NCBI GenBank assembly: GCA_023389035.1
Contig: JAEWFC010000004.1
Coordinates: forward strand, 1-64,000
Length of the DNA: 64,000 nt
Origin: Acidobacteriota bacterium
Lineage (GTDB): Bacteria; Acidobacteriota; Blastocatellia; Pyrinomonadales; Pyrinomonadaceae
Direction: 5' to 3'
Part shown: piece after piece, positions 42,206-49,276 of the stretch
Layout: the number at the start of each line of letters is the position of its first letter
How positions within the stretch are numbered: the first letter of the stretch is position 1
The notes under the pieces: generated by a model
Database searches by the model: none
What the model was told of the DNA's origin: nothing
What the model saw: the letters and a program-made list of their open reading frames with translations, nothing else
Translations under genes and position numbers: made by a program

Positions 42206-42413
42206 CAAAGCCGCCGCCCGGACCGCGCTCCACTTCGGCGCCAACGACGTCGACTTACGCCTCACCGACGGCGGCGAACTAACCCACGCCTACGCCGCCG
42301 AAGGCGAAGTGAAAATGACGAAGCAAGAGATCATCGAAATGATCCGCCGTGCCGGCTTCGAGACCGTCGAAAGAGATACCGTCTACAACCGCGTGGAAAA
42401 GATCGCCGCATGA
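42206..42413 (+). pseudogene. Extra copy of the mqnE 3' end (copy 2)
   Basis: These 208 bases align without any gap to the last 208 bases of mqnE (41441-41648), about 81% identical by my hand count, with one run of 49 identical bases (the native run is 41497-41545). The frame is still open from a GTG at 42201 to TGA 42413 and would give 70 residues, but the radical-SAM core is absent and the GANDLDGT motif has become GANDVDLRL, so it cannot be an enzyme. It is translatable through the GTGA overlap with the preceding gene. Confidence 0.9.
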
Positions 42414-43261
42414 TTATGAGAAAGGTCGTCATTGCATCATTTTTAATTTGTCTTCTGACGATTTGCGCTTCGGCTCAACACAGACCATTTGAAGATTTCC
42501 GGAAAGCCGTAAACGAAGAACCAGGCGGATTTGCGGGAAACAAAGGAAATCTCTCAAAAGTCTTCAACGATGAAAGGGTGCGGTTAGGGGAGCGTTTTGA
42601 AACTGAGCTATGGCTATACATTGAGGACGACCCTGACAAGCATTTTTGGATAGCCGCCTTCATTGACTCAAAATCGTACTTACACGGTAACTCCCCGCTG
42701 CCCGAACTAGCATTTCGGATACGCGAGAAATCACTCGGACTCCTCGGAAACGACAAAGTAAGTCGAGGACGAAGAGTTTCCATTCTTCGCGAATTGGCAA
42801 TTGCGTCCAAATTGACTGGAAATCAAGAGCAAGCGATCCGATTTCGCGACGAAGCTGAAGAATTAGCCAAAGATCCCGACTTAAGCTCCTATATTTCCGG
42901 CAGAACCCAATACGATGTGTGTATATATGCGAACCTTACCGGCAGTATTTCATTGTGTAATGAAAAAGAGGCTCCGAAAGAAAGGATCATCTCTGCCGGT
43001 TGGATGAATAGCCGGGCGATCAACTTTCAGAACCCTAGATATCCGTCGGCCATCAAGAAGCCGAGATCAGTGGCTCGAGTTGAGGTTCGGATCATGACGG
43101 ACGTAGAGGGAAATGTTATTTCAGCAGCCGTCTCTCGCGGTCCGGTAGACTTTCATAACGCGGCTCTCGATGCAGCGAGAAAGCTGAAATTTTCACCCAC
43201 TTTATTGTCTGGTGTTCCGACAAAGGTTTCCGGGTGGGTCTCATACGACTTTAAACCTTAG
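42410..43261 (+). CDS. Exported protein with TonB C-terminal-like domain
   Basis: A 283-residue protein; ATG 42410 overlaps the stop of mqnE copy 2 (ATGA), ATG 42416 is an alternative. A signal peptide (VVIASFLICLLTICASAQ) is followed by a helical middle and, at about residues 195-283, a TonB family C-terminal fold (NPRYPSAIKKPRSVARVEVRIMTDVEGNV, AALDAARKLKFSPTL). Without a membrane anchor it is probably a secreted TonB_C-domain protein and not a working energy transducer. Composition is AT-richer than neighbours. mqnE copy 3 begins 11 bases after its stop. Confidence 0.8.
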   Translation: MIMRKVVIASFLICLLTICASAQHRPFEDFRKAVNEEPGGFAGNKGNLSKVFNDERVRLGERFETELWLYIEDDPDKHFWIAAFIDSKSYLHGNSPLPELAFRIREKSLGLLGNDKVSRGRRVSILRELAIASKLTGNQEQAIRFRDEAEELAKDPDLSSYISGRTQYDVCIYANLTGSISLCNEKEAPKERIISAGWMNSRAINFQNPRYPSAIKKPRSVARVEVRIMTDVEGNVISAAVSRGPVDFHNAALDAARKLKFSPTLLSGVPTKVSGWVSYDFKP

Positions 43262-43271
43262 AAGCTATCGT

Positions 43272-43415
43272 GGCCGCGAGTTGACCCGCGCCTAGGCCGC
43301 TGAAGGCGAGGTGAAAAAGACCAAAGCCGAGATCATCACCATAATCCGAAACGCCGGCTTCGAAGCCGTAGAACGCGACACCGTCTACAACCGCGTGGAA
43401 AGGGTCACCGCATAA
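43272..43415 (+). pseudogene. Decayed copy of the mqnE 3' end (copy 3)
   Basis: These 144 bases align without gaps to the last 144 bases of mqnE (41505-41648), about 79% identical by hand count. The tyrosine codon in the HAYAAEG stretch is now TAG (43293-43295), so it is not translatable as a unit, yet the tail still reads AGFEAVERDTVYNRVE and ends in a stop at the exact homologous place. Confidence 0.88.
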
Positions 43416-43528
43416 GCAATGAAGTCTGAATTTCAAGTTCTCAGTTCGCGTCCCCGTCAACAAATGGTTGATTCGAATTCGATTCGGGAATATACTCGTC
43501 AAACTTCAAACCAGTAAAGAGGAATAAA

Positions 43529-44164
43529 ATGAGACACTTTTTCGATTGCGTTTCGATCGCTGTACTTTTTTCGGCGGTTGCGTCGACGACGAGCGCTCAG
43601 TCGCTTGAGGACAACCAGAATTTCTATAGTTTTATGTCTCAAGTCAGGTCCATCCGGTCGTCAGTCGAGGACGGCGATAAGATCTTTCCGATGGAGTTTG
43701 TTTACTGTTTGGATAAGTATGAGAAACTCATCGCGAGCGGTGTGTCACCTTCAACCCGAGTTGAGAAGTATGCGGAGTTGGTTTGGAATGGAACCTTGGC
43801 TGAGATCAAGGAAAAATATTGCGTCGCCCCTGAGAAAAAGGTGAATGACGAATGGGATGCGAAGCAAGCTCCGTACAAAGCCGCTCTAAAAGCAGACAAG
43901 CTTCGCCTAGTAATTAATCAGAATAGCCGTGTAATCTACTCCTATGCACTTGCCGGCGGCAAGTATACCGACGATGCAAAGGCTCTCGCCGCTGCACGTG
44001 TTTGGTTCTTAAATATTGGAACGTCTACCGCTGAGACTCGTGTCTGCCTGAATGGCGGCAAACTAAATTCGGTTCGTCGGTATTCGTTCGACGTAAATCA
44101 CAAGCTGATCGGTACTACCGAAAAGGAATTTTGCGGCACTCCGCCGGCATCGGCATACCGATAA
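43529..44164 (+). CDS. Exported protein of unknown function
   Basis: A 211-residue protein with AGAGGAA upstream of the ATG. The signal peptide runs to about residue 23 (SIAVLFSAVASTTSAQ). The mature part is helical, contains four cysteines (CLDKYEKL, KYCVAPEKK, RVCLNGG, EFCGTPP) that may form disulfides, and has no family I know. It lies 113 bases after mqnE copy 3 and is the third gene in the series behind mqnE, but no further mqnE copy follows it. Confidence 0.7.
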   Translation: MRHFFDCVSIAVLFSAVASTTSAQSLEDNQNFYSFMSQVRSIRSSVEDGDKIFPMEFVYCLDKYEKLIASGVSPSTRVEKYAELVWNGTLAEIKEKYCVAPEKKVNDEWDAKQAPYKAALKADKLRLVINQNSRVIYSYALAGGKYTDDAKALAAARVWFLNIGTSTAETRVCLNGGKLNSVRRYSFDVNHKLIGTTEKEFCGTPPASAYR

Positions 44165-44231
44165 CGAGCCGCTAATAAAACGTCTCCCGGATCCACGGTC
44201 AATTTCACTTCCCGAAACCGTTCATTTGCGC

Positions 44232-44261
44232 TTGACACATGCAACCGTTTGGTTGCATACT
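44232..44261 (+). promoter_or_regulatory. Promoter with ArsR-type operator in its spacer
   Basis: TTGACA (44232-44237) and CATACT (44256-44261) are spaced by 18 bases. Between and over them lies ATGCAACC-GTTT-GGTTGCAT (44239-44258), a perfect inverted repeat with eight-base arms. A repressor bound there would block the promoter, the standard autoregulation scheme for the ArsR-type gene that starts 14 bases later. Confidence 0.65.
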
Positions 44262-44274
44262 TGCGCTCGTTGAT

Positions 44275-44595
44275 ATGAAACGAGATGTATTTCAAGCCAT
44301 TGCAGATCCGACGCGGCGGGCGATAATCGCGCTAGTCGCGGTTCAGGCGATGACACCAAATGCTATCGCCGAGCATTTCGATACGTCGCGGCAGGCGGTG
44401 TCGAAGCACTTGCGGATACTCGCGGAATGCGAGCTTGTGCAGCAGGAGCAAAAGGGGCGAGAGATCTACTACCGGCTGGAGATCGAGAAAATGAAAGAGA
44501 TCGATGAATGGCTGGAGCAGTACAGGCAGATCTGGGAAACGCGGTTCGAGCAGCTCGATGATCTGCTTACCGAACTAAAACTAAATAAGAAATAG
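44275..44595 (+). CDS. ArsR-family transcriptional regulator
   Basis: A 106-residue winged-helix repressor. The ATG at 44275 matches the family opening (RDVFQAIADPTRRAIIALV); the recognition helix is DTSRQAVSKHLRILAE, followed by the beta-wing VQQEQKGREIYYRLE. No metal-binding ELCVCD motif is present, so it belongs to the non-metal group often paired with SRPBCC (AHSA1) genes, which indeed follow 11 bases later. The operator at 44239-44258 suggests autoregulation. Confidence 0.9.
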   Translation: MKRDVFQAIADPTRRAIIALVAVQAMTPNAIAEHFDTSRQAVSKHLRILAECELVQQEQKGREIYYRLEIEKMKEIDEWLEQYRQIWETRFEQLDDLLTELKLNKK

Positions 44596-44606
44596 GAGCG
44601 AATGAA

Positions 44607-45131
44607 ATGAAACCAGCTGAAGTGAGCACGCCTTCAGATCGAGAAGTATTAATTAAGCGGAGCTTTGATGCAGCGGCCGATCTGGTGTGGCAGGCATATA
44701 CCGAACCCGCGTTGATGCGTCGTTGGTTAACGGCTATGCCCGGATGGTCAATGCCGGTATGCGAAATGACCACATCGGTCGGCGGCCATTATCGCTGGCG
44801 ATGGCGCGATGACGCAAACGGCGTCGAGTTTGGCTTTACGGGAGAGATGATTGAGGTCGAGCCGCCGTCAAAGATCGTGCATACGCAAGTTTATGACCCC
44901 GGCACCATGGGCGGTTCGATGGGAGATGGCGCGTCTGTCATCACTGTAACGTTCAATGAGACTGACGGGAAAACCAACGTGGCCACCCTGATCAAATTTG
45001 CATCAAAAGCGGATCGCGACGCGGCGGTATCAACAGGCATGACCGACGGCATGGAGATGAGCTACAAACAGCTCGACGAAGTGCTTAACACGCTCGACAG
45101 TGCTGAAGCCGGCGCGCCGGCAAGTGCGTAA
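44607..45131 (+). CDS. SRPBCC/AHSA1-domain protein 1
   Basis: A 174-residue START/Bet v1-like protein with TAGGAG upstream. The fold marks are IKRSFDAAADLVWQAYTEPALMRRWL, GGHYRWRW, FGFTGEMIEVEPPSKIVHT, and a C-terminal helix GMEMSYKQLDEVL. These small cavity proteins bind hydrophobic ligands or assist chaperones; ligand unknown. Part of an ArsR-SRPBCC-SRPBCC operon. Confidence 0.88.
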   Translation: MKPAEVSTPSDREVLIKRSFDAAADLVWQAYTEPALMRRWLTAMPGWSMPVCEMTTSVGGHYRWRWRDDANGVEFGFTGEMIEVEPPSKIVHTQVYDPGTMGGSMGDGASVITVTFNETDGKTNVATLIKFASKADRDAAVSTGMTDGMEMSYKQLDEVLNTLDSAEAGAPASA

Positions 45132-45167
45132 ACATCAACCCGGCCGAAGGCAGCCACTGATCGAAAT

Positions 45168-45653
45168 ATGGAATTCCACGTCAATAAAGAGACGAAGACG
45201 GTCTCGATCACCAAGGAATTTGCGGCCGGGATCGACCTTGTTTGGGATGCTTACACCAAGCCGGAACTTCTGGATCAATGGTGGGCACCAAAACCTTGGG
45301 TATCTAGAACAAAGGTCATGGACTTCAGAGAGGGCGGACGAAGATTTTACGCAATGGTCAGCCCCGAGGGAGTTAAGCGTTGGTCAATTCAGAATTACAC
45401 TTCCATCACCCCGAAGACCAACTTCAAACTCTTCAACGCCTTCGCCGACGAGAACGAAAACCTTGAACTTCCCGGCTCCGACTGGGATCTCAGTTTCACC
45501 GAGCAAGACCGCAAGACAAAGGTCCACATTTCGATCTACAACGAATCGCTCGAACGCCTCGAGAGAATGATCGAATTCGGCTTCCGCGAAGGCACGATGG
45601 CGCAGCTGCAGAATCTGGAAGAGCTGCTCGCACGACTTTCGCGGCGATCTTAG
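45168..45653 (+). CDS. SRPBCC/AHSA1-domain protein 2
   Basis: A 161-residue paralogue of the previous protein: ITKEFAAGIDLVWDAYTKPELLDQWWAPKPW, FREGGRRFYAMVSPEG, a long hydrophobic core, and the C-terminal helix FGFREGTMAQLQNLEELLARL. The W-W-A-P-K-P motif is typical of the YybA/AHSA1 group. It is 36 bases behind its paralogue and probably under the same ArsR control. Confidence 0.88.
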   Translation: MEFHVNKETKTVSITKEFAAGIDLVWDAYTKPELLDQWWAPKPWVSRTKVMDFREGGRRFYAMVSPEGVKRWSIQNYTSITPKTNFKLFNAFADENENLELPGSDWDLSFTEQDRKTKVHISIYNESLERLERMIEFGFREGTMAQLQNLEELLARLSRRS

Positions 45654-45742
45654 CGGTGGTGTCTTAGCCTCGTTAGCGAGCCTTATCGACGGGGCTAATA
45701 GCCGAAAAAGATTGCTAAAGGCAGCCTCAGAGACACGTACCA

Positions 45743-46195
45743 ATGAATGTCCAACAACAGATCGATGGATATATCGAGAGCCAGCCCGAACCCAAGCGCG
45801 GTGAACTGCAGGCATTGCACGCGTTGATCCTGTCAGTAAGTCCGGCGGCGAAATTGTGGTTCCTTGATGGTAAAGACGCCGAAGGCAAGGTCGTTTCCAA
45901 TCCGAATATCGGCTACGGCTCTCGACCACATGAATACGCCGATGGGGCGATCCGTGATTTTTACCAGATCGGCCTGAGTGCAAACAAAACCGGGATCTCT
46001 GTTTATATCCTCGGTATCGAAGACAAGCTCTTCCTGGCCGAAAGCTACGCCAAAGACCTCGGCAAGGCGACAGTCACCGGCTATTGCATCAGGTTCAGAA
46101 CTCCAAAAGATATAAACACCGATGTTCTTGCAGCGGCGATCAGATTTGGGTTTGAGAGTTCGAATGAAAAAGGTAATGGAGGGCAAGAATCGTGA
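45743..46195 (+). CDS. DUF1801-domain protein
   Basis: A 150-residue protein with the DUF1801/YdhG-like pattern: a helical opening with EPKRGELQALHALI, W43 after the first helix, IGYGSRPHEYADG, FYQIGLSANKTGISVYI, and a LGKATVTGYCIRFRTPKDIN segment. The fold is known but its activity is not. The last four bases overlap the next gene (GTGA). Confidence 0.82.
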   Translation: MNVQQQIDGYIESQPEPKRGELQALHALILSVSPAAKLWFLDGKDAEGKVVSNPNIGYGSRPHEYADGAIRDFYQIGLSANKTGISVYILGIEDKLFLAESYAKDLGKATVTGYCIRFRTPKDINTDVLAAAIRFGFESSNEKGNGGQES

Positions 46196-46719
46196 ATTCA
46201 GCTTTTTATGACATGCTCGAGGCGATTGGCAATCGCTCGGCAATGTATATCGACCCTTCACAGTCGATTACCGCACTCTACAACTTCCTCAGCGGATACC
46301 AGTCTGGCAGCAACTGGAAGAAGATTGTTAGAAATACCGAGCCATCATACGCCGAATTCAATAATTGGGTCGCGATGAAGTTGAACTTTTACGAGGCAAC
46401 GAAAGGTTGGCGCAGAATGCTTCTTGAACGCGAAAATGGCGATGAAGAGAGAGCTTTCAAAGAATTCTTTGTTCTCCTCGATGAGTTCCGAAACCGAAAA
46501 GAAACGCGATTGTTCCGAGCCGAGCTTCCCAAAAAGCCAGGCCGAAAGACAAAGATCCTTGAGATCGTCAAATATACGGACGACGGTGGTGTTTTTGTGC
46601 GGTCGATCAACTCTAGAAACAAGATCATCGATGAGATGTATTGGCAGACATTAAAGAACGCATTTGAGATCTATGAAATGCAAGTTGGCAAATTAAGCTG
46701 GGAAGAAATAAAGAATTGA
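46192..46719 (+). CDS. Unknown protein, possible immunity-like fold
   Basis: A 175-residue soluble protein starting with GTG in a four-base overlap with the DUF1801 gene. The opening (FYDMLEAIGNRSAMYID, then SITALYNFLSGYQ) resembles the R-P-x-M-Y-i-G...L-x-x-F-L-x-G-Y motif of small immunity-type proteins I have seen in other bacteria, but I cannot name the family. A basic stretch (KKPGRKTKI) follows in the middle. No toxin gene is adjacent. Confidence 0.65.
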   Translation: MNSAFYDMLEAIGNRSAMYIDPSQSITALYNFLSGYQSGSNWKKIVRNTEPSYAEFNNWVAMKLNFYEATKGWRRMLLERENGDEERAFKEFFVLLDEFRNRKETRLFRAELPKKPGRKTKILEIVKYTDDGGVFVRSINSRNKIIDEMYWQTLKNAFEIYEMQVGKLSWEEIKN

Positions 46720-46750
46720 TGCCGCCGAACGTTAATAAGGGCAGAACAAT

Positions 46751-47350
46751 ATGAGAAAAATAATTGCCTGTGAATTTATAACGCTTGATGGTGTTATACA
46801 GTCGTCTCCGGAGAACGGGTTTAAGTATGAAGGTTGGTTTTTTGGTTATACGGACGAGGAGTGCGGGTCGGTGATACAGGAGCGGTTGGCGAAGGAGGTC
46901 GATCTGCTGCTGGGGCGAAAGACGTTTGATATCTGGGAACCGTACTGGCCGACGCATTCGGACTTTTGGCCGAACGTGATGACGGCGACCAAATACGTGG
47001 CCTCGAACACTCGCGATTCGAGCGACTGGCAGCCGACGGTATTCTTAGGCGGCGATCTTGCGGAAAAGGTCCGCGAACTTAAACAAACTGACGGACCGGA
47101 CCTGCACGTTTTCGGCAGCGCCGATATGCTTCAGACGCTTTTCAAAGCCGATCTCGTCGACCGGCTGGAGCTGATGATATTTCCCATCACGCTGGGCCAA
47201 GGAAAACGCCTGTTCCAGGGCGGCACGATCCCCGCCGCCTTCAAGGTGACAGAGAGCCAGATATCACCAAACGGCGTGATCATCGCAAACTATGAACGTG
47301 ACGGCGCTGTAAAAAGTGGCGGGGCTCCTCAGATAAGTGAGGACGATTAA
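46751..47350 (+). CDS. Dihydrofolate reductase family (RibD C-terminal-like) protein
   Basis: A 199-residue protein with the RibD_C/YwjB fold: IACEFITLDGVIQ at the start, GRKTFDIWEPYWP, TKYVASNT, VFLGGDLAEKVRELK, HVFGSADMLQTL, and LMIFPITLGQGKRLFQ near residue 145. Such proteins are NADPH-binding reductases of unknown substrate, not true folate enzymes. The last 85 bases have a degenerate copy at 47611-47684, with a 65-codon gene in between. Confidence 0.9.
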   Translation: MRKIIACEFITLDGVIQSSPENGFKYEGWFFGYTDEECGSVIQERLAKEVDLLLGRKTFDIWEPYWPTHSDFWPNVMTATKYVASNTRDSSDWQPTVFLGGDLAEKVRELKQTDGPDLHVFGSADMLQTLFKADLVDRLELMIFPITLGQGKRLFQGGTIPAAFKVTESQISPNGVIIANYERDGAVKSGGAPQISEDD

Positions 47351-47353
47351 ACA

Positions 47354-47551
47354 ATGGATCTACTAACGCGATACTGGTTCAAATTCGATGGTGCGGATAA
47401 TTTTGTGAAATGGGTCGACGTTACCGCCTACAGCATTGAAGATGCGCGAGGCGTCATGCAGCAACATGTCTTTATAAATGGGCAAATGCCAGAGCTAGTA
47501 ACCGTAACCGAGAATATTGACGTTTCGATGCTGGATGAGGGACATATATAG
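47354..47551 (+). CDS. Small protein inserted behind the DHFR-family gene
   Basis: A 65-residue protein whose ATG is three bases after the reductase stop. Composition is protein-like (YWFKFDGADNFVKWVDVTAYS, EDARGVMQQHVF) with a beta-alpha-beta feel and no membrane segment. No family recognised. A 56-bp structured repeat starts four bases after its stop and a copy of the reductase 3' end follows, so it looks like a one-gene insertion. Confidence 0.6.
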   Translation: MDLLTRYWFKFDGADNFVKWVDVTAYSIEDARGVMQQHVFINGQMPELVTVTENIDVSMLDEGHI

Positions 47552-47555
47552 CCTA

Positions 47556-47611
47556 ATATCGGGATGCCCACGAGCCGTGGTGTGTGGTAGCCCAACCTAA
47601 ACTCTTACTAA
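47556..47611. repeat. 56-bp structured direct repeat, copy 1
   Basis: A 56-base unit found again at 48226-48281 with 52 identical positions by hand count. It contains the hairpin CCACG-AGC-CGTGG inside outer arms GGG and CCC. Confidence 0.85.
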
Positions 47612-47684
47612 ACGGCGTGATCATCGAGACTACGACCGCGACGGCGATGTAAAGACCGGCTCACCTCAGATAGATGAGGAATAA
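47611..47684 (+). pseudogene. Degenerate copy of the DHFR-family gene 3' end
   Basis: Aligns with 47270-47350: both read AACGGCGTGATCATCG at the start and CCTCAGATA near the end, then a stop. One base is missing in the ATCGAGAC-TAC part, so the frame shifts once. In the shifted frame it reads Y-D-R-D-G-D-V-K-T-G-S-P-Q-I-D-E-E and stop, against Y-E-R-D-G-A-V-K-S-G-G-A-P-Q-I-S-E-D-D in the intact gene. It is therefore a diverged allele and not a fresh duplication. Confidence 0.82.
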
Positions 47685-47709
47685 TAAGATCTGATTGAAA
47701 CTAAGCACT

Positions 47710-48087
47710 ATGGGAGACGAGCGAGATTTTAACACTATTGAAGAGTTTTTACTGAAAGTTCCTAGTATCACTGGGACGATCGGCAAGGGCAGATTCGAAA
47801 ATGGAAATTGGTGGGTCAAATTTAAGATAGACATCTCGCATCCGCTTGCCTGGAGTGTTGTACAGGAGTTCGGTTGCATCTTCAACTACATTTCAGCAAA
47901 TGAGAGGCTGCCGACCGTCTTTATGCCTGTGTCGCCGGCTCCTTACCTAAATGGCGGCCCCTCGGAATTTCTGTCATGGGTTATAGAGTCAAAAGATCCG
48001 AAATTCAAACCGGGTACTGCAAAAAAGTGGCTCGAAGGACGACTTCCGCAACCCGTCGACGATATCTCGATGTGGAACTCAGAATAA
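47710..48087 (+). CDS. Unknown protein, 125 aa
   Basis: The ATG at 47710 is preferred to the TTG at 47695. A soluble protein with the segments FNTIEEFLLKVPSITG, NGNWWVKFKIDISHPLAWSVVQEFG, VFMPVSPAPYLNGGPSEFLSWVIES and KPGTAKKWLEGRLPQPV. The conserved-looking tryptophans and prolines suggest a real globular domain, but no family is recognised. It lies between the two 56-bp repeats, right after the reductase relic. Confidence 0.65.
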   Translation: MGDERDFNTIEEFLLKVPSITGTIGKGRFENGNWWVKFKIDISHPLAWSVVQEFGCIFNYISANERLPTVFMPVSPAPYLNGGPSEFLSWVIESKDPKFKPGTAKKWLEGRLPQPVDDISMWNSE

Positions 48088-48098
48088 TCAGAATAAAG

Positions 48099-48188
48099 AT
48101 GACCAATTGGAATCCAAAAATAGAAACTACAACTCTCGTCGTAACCATAGTAGTGGCGATGTTTGGAGGGAAAGGTTGGCGCAATTGA
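48099..48188 (+). CDS. Very short ORF, doubtful
   Basis: A 29-codon frame with one hydrophobic stretch (TTLVVTIVVAMF) that could be a single membrane helix or a toxin-like peptide. No Shine-Dalgarno (AATAAAG only) and no homology known. It may be a gene remnant between the 125-residue protein and the second 56-bp repeat. Confidence 0.25.
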   Translation: MTNWNPKIETTTLVVTIVVAMFGGKGWRN

Positions 48189-48225
48189 AGGGGAGATCAT
48201 AAATCAACTTCGTGAAACGCCGGTG

Positions 48226-48281
48226 ATATCGGGATGCCCACGATCCGTGGTGTGTGGTATCCAAACCTAAACTCTTATTAA
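48226..48281. repeat. 56-bp structured direct repeat, copy 2
   Basis: Second copy of the repeat at 47556-47611, exactly 670 bases downstream and in the same direction. The hairpin CCACG-ATC-CGTGG is kept; the outer pairing is GGAT with ATCC here against GGG with CCC in copy 1, which looks like compensated change. Confidence 0.85.
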
Positions 48282-48381
48282 TGCCTACTCGCCAAAGGAT
48301 CACAAAGCCTCTTGTGAGGTTGAGCCTTCCGTGAAAAGACGTATCCGCCAAATGAGAAAGATCATGAATTGGAGAGCAAAC

Positions 48382-49248
48382 ATGAGCACAACGCTACTTG
48401 TCCTATCGATGCTCCTGACGATTCTCCTGTCGGGTGTCGCCTTCGCACAGCAAAAACCGACGACCGGCTATGCTCCGGTTAATGGACTCAAGATGTATTA
48501 CGAGATCCACGGCAGCGGCGAGCCTGTTGTGATGCTTCACGGCGCGTTCATGGCGATCTCGGGGGACTGGGAAGAATGGGTTAAAGAGCTTGCGAAAACT
48601 CGGAAAGTGATCGCGGTCGATATGCAGGGGCACGGACGAACGGCCGATATCAAGCGCGATATTACATACGAAAACCTTGCGGACGATGTGGCGGGGCTGC
48701 TCGAACATCTGAAGATACCAAAAGCGGACATCGTCGGCTATAGTCTGGGCGCAGGTGCGGCAATAATGACCGCGATCCGCCATCCGAACAAGGTGCGAAA
48801 GGTCGTCAGTATCTCCCACCCGATACGGCGCGACGGCTGGGTCAAGGAAGCGAACGACTTTTGGCCAAACTTCAAGCTGGAAATGATGAAAGGCACGCCC
48901 GCCGAAACCGAGCGAGAGAAGCTAAATCCGGTCCCGAACAGCTTTCCGGCGTTCTTTGATCACATCAAAGCTGCGGCCATGCGACCGTGGGACTTCGGCG
49001 CTGATGAGTTCAAAGCGAACAAAGCTCCGATCTTCGTCATCCACGGCGATGCGGACGGAGTCCGGTTGGAGCACATTGCCGAGATGTACCGACTGAAAGG
49101 CGGGGGCAATATTCACGGGGACATGCAGCCACGTCCAAGTTCTAGACTGGCGATCATCCCAGATGCAACCCACGTCACTCTCATAAACAGAATGACAACG
49201 ATAGTTCCGATGATCAACGACTTTCTTAATGCCGTACCGCCGAATTGA
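48382..49248 (+). CDS. Exported alpha/beta hydrolase
   Basis: A 288-residue protein. The ATG at 48382 is chosen: GGAG eight bases upstream and a clear signal peptide (TTLLVLSMLLTILLSGVAFAQ). The core has VVMLHGAF (oxyanion), DMQGHGRT, the nucleophile elbow GYSLGAG, FVIHGDADGV with the acid, and a late DATHV with the catalytic His. It belongs to the broad haloperoxidase/epoxide-hydrolase-like group; substrate unknown. Confidence 0.88.
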   Translation: MSTTLLVLSMLLTILLSGVAFAQQKPTTGYAPVNGLKMYYEIHGSGEPVVMLHGAFMAISGDWEEWVKELAKTRKVIAVDMQGHGRTADIKRDITYENLADDVAGLLEHLKIPKADIVGYSLGAGAAIMTAIRHPNKVRKVVSISHPIRRDGWVKEANDFWPNFKLEMMKGTPAETEREKLNPVPNSFPAFFDHIKAAAMRPWDFGADEFKANKAPIFVIHGDADGVRLEHIAEMYRLKGGGNIHGDMQPRPSSRLAIIPDATHVTLINRMTTIVPMINDFLNAVPPN

Positions 49249-49276
49249 TAATGCCCGAAGTCTTGTAGTTACGCAC

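Noticed and set aside
42158..42409. Upstream extension of the TonB_C-domain gene (84 codons)
   Set aside because: It is the mqnE 3' copy read in another frame, rich in Arg, without a start signal.
47556..48281. Integron attC sites
   Set aside because: The repeat has a hairpin, but I cannot find paired core sites of the RYYYAAC/GTTRRRY type, and no integrase gene is visible.
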